A stretch of 64,000 nt of DNA from Treponema sp. (GTDB taxonomy: Bacteria > Spirochaetota > Spirochaetia > Treponematales > Treponemataceae). The stretch lies in NCBI GenBank assembly GCA_024693715.1, contig JAILKS010000038.1, positions 1 through 64,000 of the forward strand, read 5' to 3'. Positions 1 through 8,078 of this stretch are shown here, in pieces. The position numbers and the translations under genes are program-made. The notes under the pieces are model-generated. The model had not been told where the DNA came from, did no database searches, and saw only the letters and a list, made by a program, of their open reading frames with translations. How positions within the stretch are numbered: position 1 is the first letter of the stretch; each line of letters begins with the position of its first letter.

Positions 1-536
1 ACTGCAACTCCTTCTGGAACGTACTTGTTTCCGCCCTCTGGAGCAACCATGATAAAGCAGCTTGAAACTGTTTTAAAGCCAGGTGCAGTCTTGATAACCT
101 GAAGGCCAGGGCGGAGTGTGTTTGCTGTTGAGTGGCATGCACCGCTTACAAAACCGTCAGCATCGCCAGCCTTAAGAATAAGAGCGCCATACATTGTATG
201 GTCCTTAAGAATTGCAGCCTTTGCAGCAGCAACATCTGCATATTCAGGGGCACCAGTTTTCTTGTTGATTTTTCCTTCGCGGGCTTTAAAAAGAAGTTCT
301 GCGTACTTATCTGCATTTGCATCTTTTGCAGGATCTACAATTGTAACTCCGCTCAAGTCTGCGTTGCTTCCGCTTGCCTTAATATCCTCATCGCTTCCAA
401 TCAAAATAATTTTTGCGATTCCATCTTTTACAATTTTAGAAGCTGCTTCTACAACACGTTTGTCTTCGCCTTCACAAAGAACAATAGTTTTATTTGCAGC
501 CTTTGCTTTATTAAGCAAATTTTCTACAAAAGTCAT
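1..536 (-). CDS. pta: phosphate acetyltransferase, copy A (3' end outside window)
   Basis: Converts acetyl-CoA and phosphate to acetyl-phosphate in the cytoplasm, the step before acetate kinase in acetate fermentation. The first 178 residues are visible. Translation starts at ATG 536 behind a GGAGG site (543-547). The protein matches the complete copy at 686-1717 at all but four positions (residues 2, 6, 9 and one V/I exchange near residue 67), although many codons differ synonymously. The two genes are divergent, with about 150 bp between start codons. The C-terminal half lies beyond base 1, so I cannot say whether this copy is intact. Family assignment is from the whole-length similarity to copy B and its conserved glycine-rich segments. 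Confidence 0.93.
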   Translation of the reverse strand, partial: MTFVENLLNKAKAANKTIVLCEGEDKRVVEAASKIVKDGIAKIILIGSDEDIKASGSNADLSGVTIVDPAKDANADKYAELLFKAREGKINKKTGAPEYADVAAAKAAILKDHTMYGALILKAGDADGFVSGACHSTANTLRPGLQVIKTAPGFKTVSSCFIMVAPEGGNKYVPEGVA

Positions 537-685
537 ATATAACCTCCGCAATAGTATGAATTATTGTGTAGACTTTATAATATATTAAATTTAAAGGTTT
601 CTCAAGAAAAAATAAAGAAACACAAAGGAATTCACAGTGATTGTAAAAAAAAGCTGATAGTAGTATTCTATTGAAGAGGTATATT

Positions 686-1717
686 ATGAATTTTGTTGAA
701 GATTTACTTAAAAAAGCAAAAGCTGCAAATAAGACAATCGTTCTTTGCGAAGGTGAAGACAAACGAGTTGTAGAAGCAGCTTCAAAAATTGTAAAAGATG
801 GAATCGCAAAAATTATTTTGATTGGAAGCGATGAAGATATTAAAGCAAGCGGAAGCAATGCAGATTTAAGTGGAGTTACAATCATTGACCCTGCAAAGGA
901 TGCAAATGCCGATAAATATGCAGAACTTCTTTTTAAGGCTCGTGAAGGAAAAATCAATAAAAAAACTGGTGCACCTGAATACGCTGATGTTGCAGCTGCT
1001 AAAGCCGCAATTCTCAAAGATCACACCATGTACGGTGCATTAATTCTCAAAGCTGGTGATGCAGACGGATTTGTTTCTGGTGCCTGCCATTCAACTGCAA
1101 ACACTTTACGCCCAGGACTTCAGGTAATTAAAACCGCTCCTGGCTTTAAGACAGTTTCAAGCTGCTTTATCATGGTTGCTCCAGAAGGTGGAAATAAATA
1201 CGTTCCAGAAGGAGTTGCTGTATTTGCTGACTGTGCAATCAATATTGAGCCAAGTGCAGAAGAATTGGCAGATATCGCAGTTGCTTCAGCTGACACAGCA
1301 AAGAAGATTGCAGGAATTGAACCTCGCGTAGCAATGCTCTCATTCTCTACAAAAGGCTCTGGAAACGATGCAAAATACTACGACACTGTTACAAAGGTTC
1401 AGAAAGCAACAGAGCTTGCAAAAGCAGCTGCTCCTGATTTAGCACTCGACGGAGAATTCCAGTTTGATGCCGCAGTTGCCCCTGAAGTTGGCGAGCTCAA
1501 AGCTCCAGGAAGCAAGGTTGCAGGCCATGCAAATACTTTCATCTTCCCTAACATCAACGCAGGTAACATCGGTTACAAAATCTGCCAGCGCATGGGTGGA
1601 TGGATGGCAATCGGTCCTGTATGCCAGGGCTTTGCAAAACCTCTCAACGACCTTAGCCGCGGTTGCAATGTAGACGACATAGTAGCTACAGTTGCAGTAA
1701 CTGCTTTACAGGCATAA
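686..1717 (+). CDS. pta: phosphate acetyltransferase, copy B
   Basis: Complete 343-residue phosphotransacetylase of the short, single-domain type (E. coli Pta is much longer because of an N-terminal regulatory domain). It interconverts acetyl-CoA and acetyl-phosphate. Family landmarks include the N-terminal VLCEGED segment, GACHSTANTLRPGLQ near residue 138 and the C-terminal DLSRGC segment. I chose ATG 686 because AGAGG (675-679) sits at the right distance; a TTG 15 bases earlier would overlap that site. It is followed by an intrinsic terminator at 1778-1822, so it is probably transcribed alone. It forms an inverted gene pair with the truncated copy at 1-536. Confidence 0.96.
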   Translation: MNFVEDLLKKAKAANKTIVLCEGEDKRVVEAASKIVKDGIAKIILIGSDEDIKASGSNADLSGVTIIDPAKDANADKYAELLFKAREGKINKKTGAPEYADVAAAKAAILKDHTMYGALILKAGDADGFVSGACHSTANTLRPGLQVIKTAPGFKTVSSCFIMVAPEGGNKYVPEGVAVFADCAINIEPSAEELADIAVASADTAKKIAGIEPRVAMLSFSTKGSGNDAKYYDTVTKVQKATELAKAAAPDLALDGEFQFDAAVAPEVGELKAPGSKVAGHANTFIFPNINAGNIGYKICQRMGGWMAIGPVCQGFAKPLNDLSRGCNVDDIVATVAVTALQA

Positions 1718-1777
1718 TACGCAGGCATAAAACGCGAGTTTATCAACGTATAACCATTAGACAAAAATGTCTTAATT

Positions 1778-1822
1778 AAAACTGTCGGAATCACAATTTT
1801 CAGATTTCGACAGTTTTTTTTA
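1778..1822 (+). terminator. intrinsic terminator after pta copy B
   Basis: Stem AAACTGTCGGAATC / near-complement GATTTCGACAGTTT followed by a run of eight T. It lies about 60 bases after the stop codon of the pta gene and directly before the promoter of the GH16 gene. Confidence 0.85.
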
Positions 1823-1830
1823 ATTAATTA

Positions 1831-1839
1831 TGCTATACT
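1831..1839 (+). promoter_or_regulatory. extended -10 element of the GH16 gene
   Basis: TGC followed by TATACT, ending 6 nt before ATG 1846. No ribosome-binding site is present, so the transcript probably starts at or next to the ATG. Confidence 0.6.
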
Positions 1840-1845
1840 TAATTC

Positions 1846-2724
1846 ATGAAACAATATATAAAAACTATAACCCTCACTTTAATATTATCAGCCGTAATTA
1901 TTACAGGATGTGCAACTATGAACGAATCCACAATAATCGAAGATCCACCAATCGGACAGAACCTTGGAAATCCCGAAGAAATAATCACTTTTAATGGAAA
2001 AAATTACTCCCAAACTTTCTTCGATGATTTTACCGGCACAAAATTAGACACTAAACGTTGGGAAAGATGTCCTGAATGGCAGCGTCAGGATGCAGGCGGT
2101 TATTGGAGAAACTCCTGTTCCTCAGTAAAAGACGGAAACCTCATAATCGAAGCTAAAATAGAAAATGGAACTCCAATCAGTGGTGCAGTCCGCAGCAGGG
2201 GAAAGTTTGAACAGACTCGTGGACTTTACAAAATCCGTTTTAAGGCAGAAAAAGCGTCTGGGCTCTGGTATGCCTTCTGGCTGATGAGTGACAAAGTTTC
2301 AAATATCGGCAATGGTGCAAAAGATGGTGGCGAAATTGATATCATTGAGATTCTTCCTAACGACCCCTGGATGCCAAAAGACAAAAACACTTACTTAAAC
2401 TCCGCCGTTCACTGGGATGGTTACGGTAGCGCCCATAAATCCTACGGAAGCCAATATTTTATTGACGATTCTTTCTACAACCAATGGCACGAAATTACTT
2501 TTGAATGGACAAAGGATTATTACAAGGCTTATCTTGATGACAGCGAAAAACCTTTCTGGGATTCAACAAAAGAGGGTGCCACAGCCTGGGGAGGAATAGT
2601 TCAATCCCGCAATTACATGAAAATTACCGCAGAGTTTGGAAAATGGGGTGGCCCGATTGATGAAAATGCCCTTCCTGCCCGCATGTATGTTGACTGGGTA
2701 AAAGTATATAAGGAAGAAGAATAA
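1846..2724 (+). CDS. GH16 family beta-glucanase lipoprotein
   Basis: Likely an endo-beta-1,3(4)-glucanase or related GH16 hydrolase anchored outside the cytoplasmic membrane. The 292-residue protein starts with a lipoprotein signal (charged MKQ, hydrophobic stretch, then ITGCAT with Cys near residue 22). The GH16 active-site signature GGEIDIIEI is at about residues 161-169, giving E163 as nucleophile and E168 as acid/base. The rest (FFDDFTGTKLD, RSRGKFEQTRGLYKIRFK, W-rich strands) is the jelly-roll fold. No carbohydrate-binding module is attached. It converges with a GH5 gene, suggesting shared use on mixed-linkage or laminarin-type glucan. Precise substrate cannot be read from sequence. Confidence 0.9.
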   Translation: MKQYIKTITLTLILSAVIITGCATMNESTIIEDPPIGQNLGNPEEIITFNGKNYSQTFFDDFTGTKLDTKRWERCPEWQRQDAGGYWRNSCSSVKDGNLIIEAKIENGTPISGAVRSRGKFEQTRGLYKIRFKAEKASGLWYAFWLMSDKVSNIGNGAKDGGEIDIIEILPNDPWMPKDKNTYLNSAVHWDGYGSAHKSYGSQYFIDDSFYNQWHEITFEWTKDYYKAYLDDSEKPFWDSTKEGATAWGGIVQSRNYMKITAEFGKWGGPIDENALPARMYVDWVKVYKEEE

Positions 2725-2756
2725 AAAAGCGGTGCTTGAACCTGTCAAAACACCGC
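2723..2756 (-). terminator. shared terminator between convergent GH16 and GH5 genes
   Basis: Stem GCGGTG (2729-2734) / CACCGC (2751-2756). On the minus strand it is followed by six T, terminating the GH5 gene; on the plus strand AAAATATTTTT follows, so it may serve both genes. Confidence 0.75.
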
Positions 2757-2780
2757 AAAATATTTTTCCTAAAAATCTTC

Positions 2781-3791
2781 TTATTTCATACTCGCTTTGA
2801 ACAACTCATACAAATCCCGGTCTACAATCATGCCGTGCATTGTTTCCCAGTGAGTATTTTCGCGCCTGTGTTCAACAATTCCAAAGGCTCCTCTAAAATT
2901 CCATAAGGCAAAACCAAATCCGAGCTCATTACAAACTCCAAAAAAGTCCCGGTACCAGGCCAGAGCGGTATCATTCCGAACCTTGTTATAAACGCCGGCT
3001 TCACCAATATGAACCTTGCAGCCAGCATCCTTCATTTCTTTCCAGGGTTTATAAAAATCAAGCAGAGCCTGACGATTCCAAATCTTCCCGTTTTCATTTA
3101 CCCCAGGCCATTTAGGATAATCCCAGGTCATTGAACCGTTCTTTTCGTTCCATTCAGCTTTCCAGTGAGTAAGATGAAATGGCTGATATCCGCGACCGCT
3201 CATAACAACATTCAAATCTGCAAGCTCTGGAGCAGCAAGATGTCCACCGCCCAAACCGTCGCAAACAACAGTTCTATCTGGCGAAATCTTCCTTATTTCT
3301 CCAGTAACGCGTGCCATTATAGCCTTATGATTTTCGCGGGTAAGTCCATACTGTCCAGGATTTGGTGGCTCATTGAGAAGATCAAAACTCAACTGGTCTT
3401 TTGAATAATTCTTGTAACGCTCTGCAAAGGTTTTCCAGAGATTTGTAAAAGCGTCCTGAGCAATTATATCTGTCCAAAGATTATCACGTTCAAACTCATT
3501 TCCATTTATGCAGTAACCCGGCCCACGGTGAACATTAAGAGAACAGTGCATTCCCCTACTTACGATGGCAGCAATACATTTATCCAAAACCTTGAGCATT
3601 TCTTCATCATATTTATCATATTCAAAATTATGAATAAAGAAGCGGTAGTCTGTAGGCAGGCGGACAAAATTGCAACCCATTTCTGCCATAAAATCCAGTT
3701 CATTTTCATCAATTCTAATAAAACGAGGATTTACAAAAGGTTCTTTTCCACCAGCACTAAAAAGCCACAAAACATTAAAACCATACCACAT
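2781..3791 (-). CDS. GH5-type endoglucanase, cytoplasmic
   Basis: A 336-residue (beta/alpha)8 glycoside hydrolase of clan A, most like GH5 cellulases. The acid/base glutamate is in LLNEPPN (about residue 141) and the nucleophile in HIGEAG (about residue 264); VRLPTDYRF and LNVHRGPGYC are further GH5-type segments. There is no signal peptide, so it probably acts on imported oligosaccharides. I chose ATG 3791 (protein begins MWYGFNVLWLF) because TGGAG stands 7 nt before it. A TATACT box at 3882-3887 would give a 5' leader of about 85 nt. Substrate (beta-glucan, mannan or other) is not determined. Confidence 0.85.
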   Translation of the reverse strand: MWYGFNVLWLFSAGGKEPFVNPRFIRIDENELDFMAEMGCNFVRLPTDYRFFIHNFEYDKYDEEMLKVLDKCIAAIVSRGMHCSLNVHRGPGYCINGNEFERDNLWTDIIAQDAFTNLWKTFAERYKNYSKDQLSFDLLNEPPNPGQYGLTRENHKAIMARVTGEIRKISPDRTVVCDGLGGGHLAAPELADLNVVMSGRGYQPFHLTHWKAEWNEKNGSMTWDYPKWPGVNENGKIWNRQALLDFYKPWKEMKDAGCKVHIGEAGVYNKVRNDTALAWYRDFFGVCNELGFGFALWNFRGAFGIVEHRRENTHWETMHGMIVDRDLYELFKASMK

Positions 3792-3881
3792 AAAAAAACT
3801 CCAGAAAGAAGAATCCAAATCCCAAAAGATTGTTTATCTCAGGATTTTACATAATTCTATCTGGAGCCCCACCGCTTTCAT

Positions 3882-3910
3882 AGTATAAAAAGCGAAATAT
3901 ATTGTATAAA
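3882..3910 (-). promoter_or_regulatory. promoter of the GH5 gene
   Basis: On the minus strand TATACT (3887-3882) with TTTATA 17 bp upstream (3910-3905). The predicted leader of about 85 nt contrasts with the leaderless layout of many neighbours; it contains an upstream ATG frame of 15 codons that I could not relate to anything. Confidence 0.45.
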
Positions 3911-3919
3911 AATAAAGTA

Positions 3920-3954
3920 ATTTTACTTAAATTTTAATTTATTTTAAGTAAAAT
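3920..3954. repeat. AT-rich inverted repeat
   Basis: Perfect 12-bp arms ATTTTACTTAAA (3920-3931) and TTTAAGTAAAAT (3943-3954) with an 11-nt loop, between ychF and the GH5 gene. It is a possible terminator of ychF or an operator. It is followed at 4001-4027 by two copies of CATTCTCAATTGT, 14 bp apart, inside low-complexity sequence. Confidence 0.5.
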
Positions 3955-4035
3955 AATTCTCTCTAAATTCAACATTCACAATTCTTCATTATGCATTCTG
4001 CATTCTCAATTGTCCATTCTCAATTGTTAATTGCT

Positions 4036-5166
4036 CTACACATTAAACTTAAAGAAAAGAACATCCCCGTCCTGCACAACATATTCTTTTCCTTCCTGGC
4101 GATATTTACCAGCCGCTTTGATTGCAGCCTCATCTCCATACTGTCGCAAATCATCTATTGTATATGCTTCGGCACGAATAAAGCCTTTTTCAAAATCAGT
4201 ATGAATTACACCAGCTGCACGAGGAGCTTTATCGCCGGCATGAATTGTCCAGGCACGACACTCATCAGGACCGCCGGTAAAGAAAGTACGCAAGCCCATA
4301 AGGTGATAAGTTTTTCTAGCCAAAACTGCAAGTCCGCTTTCTGTAAGTCCAACGCTTTCCATAAACTCTTTTTTATCTTCAGGATTATCAATATCAGCCA
4401 GATCAGCTTCAAACTTACCGCAGATTACAACTACTTCTGATTTTTCTTCTTCTGCATATTTTTTTACAATTTCGACATATTTATTTGTGCCTTCAGCGAT
4501 TGTATCTTCATCAACATTGGCAACATAAATTGTAGGTTTCATTGTAAGAAGGAACATATCATAAACTGCCAGCTTTTCATCATCAGTTAAGTCAGCCATT
4601 CGAGCGCATTTTCCATCTTCCAGAAGCGGCTTGATTTTTGCAACTGCTGTAGTCCAGGCTGCGTATTTCTTTTCTTCTTCTTTTCCAAGTGAACGGATTG
4701 CGCGTGTAACTTTATCCTGTCTTGTTTCGATTGTATTCAAATCTGCCTGAGCCAGCTCATAATTGATTGTAAGAATATCGCTTTCCGGATCAATTGGAGC
4801 TGCTTCATTTGCGTTATCGCGTACATGCATAATATCAGGATTATCAAAACAGCGGACAACATGAGCAATTACCGTACATTCACGGATATTTGCCAAAAAC
4901 TTGTTTCCAAGACCTTCACCCTTACTTGCACCTTTAATAAGACCAGCGATATCAACAAACTTTACGTTTGCTGGAGTCTTCTTTTTAGGATTATGCTTGC
5001 TGGCTAAAAAATCCAGTCTTTCATCTGGTAAATCAACAATTCCAATATTAGGATCAATTGTACAAAAAGGAAAGTTTTCTGCCGAAGCAGGAGCGGCTGT
5101 CAAAGCTGAAAAAATAGTAGACTTTCCAACATTAGGGAGTCCAACGATTCCACATTCAAGTGCCAT
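4036..5166 (-). CDS. ychF: redox-regulated ATPase/GTPase YchF (OLA1 family)
   Basis: Ribosome-associated P-loop NTPase of the Obg-related YchF/OLA1 family, universally conserved and preferring ATP in characterised members. The 376-residue protein has the G1 motif GLPNVGKST at residues 9-17, DIAGLIKGASKGEGLGN (G3 plus switch region), NVDED near residue 200 where G4 would be, and a C-terminal TGS domain (RAWTIHAGDKAPRAAGVIH). Start ATG 5166 is set by GGAGG just upstream; an in-frame start further upstream has no such site and would add 32 residues before the G1 loop. No operon partner is visible. Confidence 0.96.
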   Translation of the reverse strand: MALECGIVGLPNVGKSTIFSALTAAPASAENFPFCTIDPNIGIVDLPDERLDFLASKHNPKKKTPANVKFVDIAGLIKGASKGEGLGNKFLANIRECTVIAHVVRCFDNPDIMHVRDNANEAAPIDPESDILTINYELAQADLNTIETRQDKVTRAIRSLGKEEEKKYAAWTTAVAKIKPLLEDGKCARMADLTDDEKLAVYDMFLLTMKPTIYVANVDEDTIAEGTNKYVEIVKKYAEEEKSEVVVICGKFEADLADIDNPEDKKEFMESVGLTESGLAVLARKTYHLMGLRTFFTGGPDECRAWTIHAGDKAPRAAGVIHTDFEKGFIRAEAYTIDDLRQYGDEAAIKAAGKYRQEGKEYVVQDGDVLFFKFNV

Positions 5167-5288
5167 ATATATCCTCCAAAAGAATGCACGATAATACAAA
5201 AAATTACAGTTACCAATATACTTTTTTTGAACAAAATAAACAACATCAATGAACAACATCAAAAAATACTGTTTTTTTTACATTTGTA

Positions 5289-5297
5289 TGATATAAT
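5289..5297 (+). promoter_or_regulatory. extended -10 element of the WecA-like gene
   Basis: TGA followed by TATAAT, ending 8 nt before ATG 5306, with no ribosome-binding site between them. It fits the leaderless pattern of this region. Confidence 0.55.
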
Positions 5298-5305
5298 ACG
5301 TAGTT

Positions 5306-6385
5306 ATGATAAATATAATTTTTATAGGTTTATCCTTTTTACTGTCATTAATCTCAATGCCTATAATCATAGCGGTATGTAAAAAGTTTAACCTCTATGA
5401 CTATCACGACAAGAGAAAAATCCATTCTGGAAATATCCCACGTTTAGGCGGTATCGGAATATTCGGTTCTTTTGTAATCAGCACTTTTGTATTTTTGGCA
5501 CTGAACAAAAATGTCAGCATAAAAGACAATCTGCCGATTATGATTGCCTGCTTCATTATTTTTCTTTTTGCTGTCCTCGATGATATTTTTACCTTCCCTG
5601 CTTTTCTTAAACTCGTAGTTCAGCTGGCAGCTTCGGCAATTGTTACCTTCAATGGCTTCAGATTCAATCAGATTTTTGCCTGGCACATTCCAGCTGCCTT
5701 ATCGCATATTATAACCTTCTGCTGGATTGTAGGACTTATTAACGCTTATAACCTTATTGACGGACTGGACGGATTGTGCGGTTCTCTTTCTATTACTGCA
5801 ATCATTACAATTGGAGTACTCTATACTTTCTCAAACAATCAGGAAGCTTTTATCTGCTTTATTCTGGCCGCTTCAATTCTTGGATTTTTATGCTTTAACT
5901 GGCCGCCTGCAAAAATCTTTATGGGAGACTGCGGAAGTCAGTTCCTGGGATTTATGATTGCAATTCTTCCGTTCTATACATCGGGTGACTATTTTGAATA
6001 CAACAAGTTCCTGATCATGATTGTTCTTACGGCATTCCCGCTGTTTGATACAATTGCTGCAATCTGGAGACGACTCAGAGACCACAAACCGATTATGTCA
6101 CCGGATAAAGCCCATCTTCATCATAAATTGCTGAACATGGGTTTTTCTTCCAGAAGTGCACTTTACCTTATTTTCTCGCTGCAGATAATTCTCTGTCTGT
6201 CGGTAACTCTTGCTTACTTTATGGGAACATTTAAAGGATTTTCTGTATTAGCCCTGGCAACAATCTTTATGGTTTGGATTTTTGCAATCATCCATTATAC
6301 AAACCGTGGAATTAATCGTCTGCACAGGGGATATCTTCAACAGCAACCAGAGGAACCCCAGTCTGAAGAAAATCAGAATCAATAA
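5306..6385 (+). CDS. WecA/TagO-type undecaprenyl-phosphate sugar-1-phosphate transferase
   Basis: Polytopic membrane enzyme of the MraY/WecA/TagO family (359 residues, about ten hydrophobic segments). Such enzymes move a HexNAc-1-phosphate from a UDP-sugar to undecaprenyl phosphate, the first step of envelope polysaccharide synthesis. The family motifs are present in order: LDDIFTFPAF (about 91), NAYNLIDGLDGL (about 145), FMGDCGSQFLGF (about 205) and a histidine-rich HLHHKLL loop (about 272) typical of WecA/TagO rather than MraY. The tail is hydrophilic and rich in Q and E. Its last 74 bases overlap the convergent DUF1667 gene. The exact acceptor product cannot be stated. Confidence 0.88.
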   Translation: MINIIFIGLSFLLSLISMPIIIAVCKKFNLYDYHDKRKIHSGNIPRLGGIGIFGSFVISTFVFLALNKNVSIKDNLPIMIACFIIFLFAVLDDIFTFPAFLKLVVQLAASAIVTFNGFRFNQIFAWHIPAALSHIITFCWIVGLINAYNLIDGLDGLCGSLSITAIITIGVLYTFSNNQEAFICFILAASILGFLCFNWPPAKIFMGDCGSQFLGFMIAILPFYTSGDYFEYNKFLIMIVLTAFPLFDTIAAIWRRLRDHKPIMSPDKAHLHHKLLNMGFSSRSALYLIFSLQIILCLSVTLAYFMGTFKGFSVLALATIFMVWIFAIIHYTNRGINRLHRGYLQQQPEEPQSEENQNQ

Positions 6386-6716
6386 TTTGACCGGCAGTTA
6401 CAGGCGCTTGGATTACCAGACGCCTTACATACTGCATAGCATCTAATAACAAGTCTTTTGGGATTTCGCCCTTTGTTTTTGCAGAAACAAGAGGGCGTTT
6501 TCCATTTTTAACGCATACAGTACAAGTTAGAGTTCGCATAGGAAGGGTGAGTTCTTTTTTTGCATATTCTTCACCCCGTTTGCAGGCATTCCCCGTTACC
6601 AGAATCTGCACTTCTTCTGTATCCAGCTTTTTTACACTGGCTTCCAGCTGACAGCCCATTGGACAGATAATACAGGTAAGATTCTTTGTATATTCTTTTA
6701 ATTCTTTATTTTCCAT
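6312..6716 (-). CDS. DUF1667 protein, partner of the FAD oxidoreductases
   Basis: A 134-residue protein with CIICPMGCQLEA near the N-terminus and further cysteines (GNACKRG, CTVCVKNG), the pattern of DUF1667 proteins. These are usually encoded next to a GlpA-like dehydrogenase and an NAD/FAD oxidoreductase, exactly as here, and probably bind an Fe-S cluster and pass electrons between them (inference). It is the third gene of the operon, starting 3 nt after the preceding stop. Its 3' end overlaps the convergent WecA-like gene by 74 bp. Confidence 0.85.
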   Translation of the reverse strand: MENKELKEYTKNLTCIICPMGCQLEASVKKLDTEEVQILVTGNACKRGEEYAKKELTLPMRTLTCTVCVKNGKRPLVSAKTKGEIPKDLLLDAMQYVRRLVIQAPVTAGQIIDSDFLQTGVPLVAVEDIPCADD

Positions 6717-6719
6717 AAA

Positions 6720-8078
6720 TCAGTCTATAGCCTCCTCTGGTATTTCAATTGATACAGTTATTGGCTGAGGTGATTTAAGCAGTTTTTCAAGTGCAGCCTT
6801 TTTTAATTCAATAATCTGCATTTCGCCAGGACGAACAATTCTCTTTTTATTATGTGCAAGCTGTTCCGTTCCAGAATAGACGCAGGTATTTACAGAACGG
6901 TAAATATCCGTTGAACGATACATCAAACGGATGCTTTCATCAGAATCAGCCGAGCCTTCCAGAAGCGCTTTTGAAAGTTCAAGTCTTTGCGGAACTGTAT
7001 AGCGAACTCTGTTTCCCGGATAAACCTGTACGATAACCGAATCTTCCTTTTTGTCCTCAGCTTTTTCTTTTGCTTTATGGACATAATCTGCAGCGGCTTT
7101 TCCTGCAAGAAAAGATTCTTCGGTAACAAAATCAACTAAATCATGAACATGCACACTGTTCCCGCAGGCAAAGATTCCCGGTATTGAAGTTTGCATATTC
7201 TGATTTACAGAAGGACCACTTGTTATACTGTCTATGGAAACTCCGGCCGCAATACTTACTTCGTTTTCAGGAATTAAACCTACACTAAGTAAAAGAGTAT
7301 CACATTCTATATATTCTTCTGTTCCGGCAATTGGCTTTCGGTGCTCATCAACCTTTGCAATTGTTACCCCACTAACCCTTTCGTTTCCGTGAATCTGAAC
7401 AATCGTCGTAGAAAGCTTGAGAGGAATATTAAAGTTTTCCAAACACTGGGTCATATTTCGGGCAAGTCCAGCTGAATAATTCATGATTTCGCAGACAAGC
7501 TTTACATCCGCACCTTCCAGCGTAAGTCTTCTTGCCATTATAAGACCAATATCTCCGCTTCCTAAAATTACAACTTTTTTTCCAGGCAAATATCCGTCTA
7601 TATTTACAAAACGCTGGGCACTTCCAGCAGTAAAGATTCCCGCCGGTCTGGTTCCCGGAATTACAAGAGCGCCACGAGTTCTTTCACGGCAGCCCATTGA
7701 TAAAATTACAGTTTTAGTCTGTAAGCACATAAGCCCATCTTTAGAGTTTATGGCAAGAACCTCATGAAAGCCTCCATTCTCAGCAGCACGATGAACTTCC
7801 AGAACCATTGTATTTACTTTATTTTCGATTTGTAAATCTTCAACTTGCTTTACGAATCTTCCTGCATATTCTGGGCCTGTCAATTCTTCGCCAAAATAAT
7901 GAAGTCCAAAGCCATTGTGAATGCACTGCAAAAGAATACCACCAAGCCTGTTGTCGCGTTCAAGAATTAAAACTTTATCTGCTCCCTTTTCTTTAGCGGC
8001 AATTGCAGCGGCAAGACCGGCAGGACCACCACCCACAATAATTGAATCATAAATATTCTTGCTCATGCCTTTGCTCAT
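6720..8078 (-). CDS. NAD(P)/FAD-dependent oxidoreductase
   Basis: A 452-residue pyridine-nucleotide-disulphide-type flavoprotein. It has the FAD Rossmann motif GGGPAGLAAAIAA at about residue 16, the NAD motif VVILGSGDIGLIMARR at about 170, and the C-terminal FAD contact PGIFACGN near residue 308. CRERTRGA is present where related enzymes interact with partner subunits. Its start overlaps the stop of the upstream GlpA-like gene in an ATGA, with GGAGG seven bases before the ATG. The three-gene set GlpA-like / this gene / DUF1667 is a recurrent anaerobic module thought to oxidise glycerol-3-phosphate or a similar substrate; the electron acceptor is unknown. Confidence 0.9.
   Translation of the reverse strand: MSKGMSKNIYDSIIVGGGPAGLAAAIAAKEKGADKVLILERDNRLGGILLQCIHNGFGLHYFGEELTGPEYAGRFVKQVEDLQIENKVNTMVLEVHRAAENGGFHEVLAINSKDGLMCLQTKTVILSMGCRERTRGALVIPGTRPAGIFTAGSAQRFVNIDGYLPGKKVVILGSGDIGLIMARRLTLEGADVKLVCEIMNYSAGLARNMTQCLENFNIPLKLSTTIVQIHGNERVSGVTIAKVDEHRKPIAGTEEYIECDTLLLSVGLIPENEVSIAAGVSIDSITSGPSVNQNMQTSIPGIFACGNSVHVHDLVDFVTEESFLAGKAAADYVHKAKEKAEDKKEDSVIVQVYPGNRVRYTVPQRLELSKALLEGSADSDESIRLMYRSTDIYRSVNTCVYSGTEQLAHNKKRIVRPGEMQIIELKKAALEKLLKSPQPITVSIEIPEEAID

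Noticed and set aside
671..686. TTG 671 as start of pta copy B.
   Set aside because: It would place the start upstream of and across the AGAGG ribosome-binding site that fits ATG 686.
118..1017. Long open frames opposite the two pta genes.
   Set aside because: They mirror the pta coding frames in an inverted repeat, have no ribosome-binding sites and encode no recognisable protein.
3838..3885. Fifteen-codon upstream frame (starting MKAVGLQIEL) in the GH5 leader.
   Set aside because: The ATG directly abuts the -10 box, so it would not be in the transcript, and it has no ribosome-binding site.
3961..4035. CATTCTCAATTGT repeats as a CRISPR-like or iteron array.
   Set aside because: Only two clear copies, no regular spacers and low-complexity surroundings.
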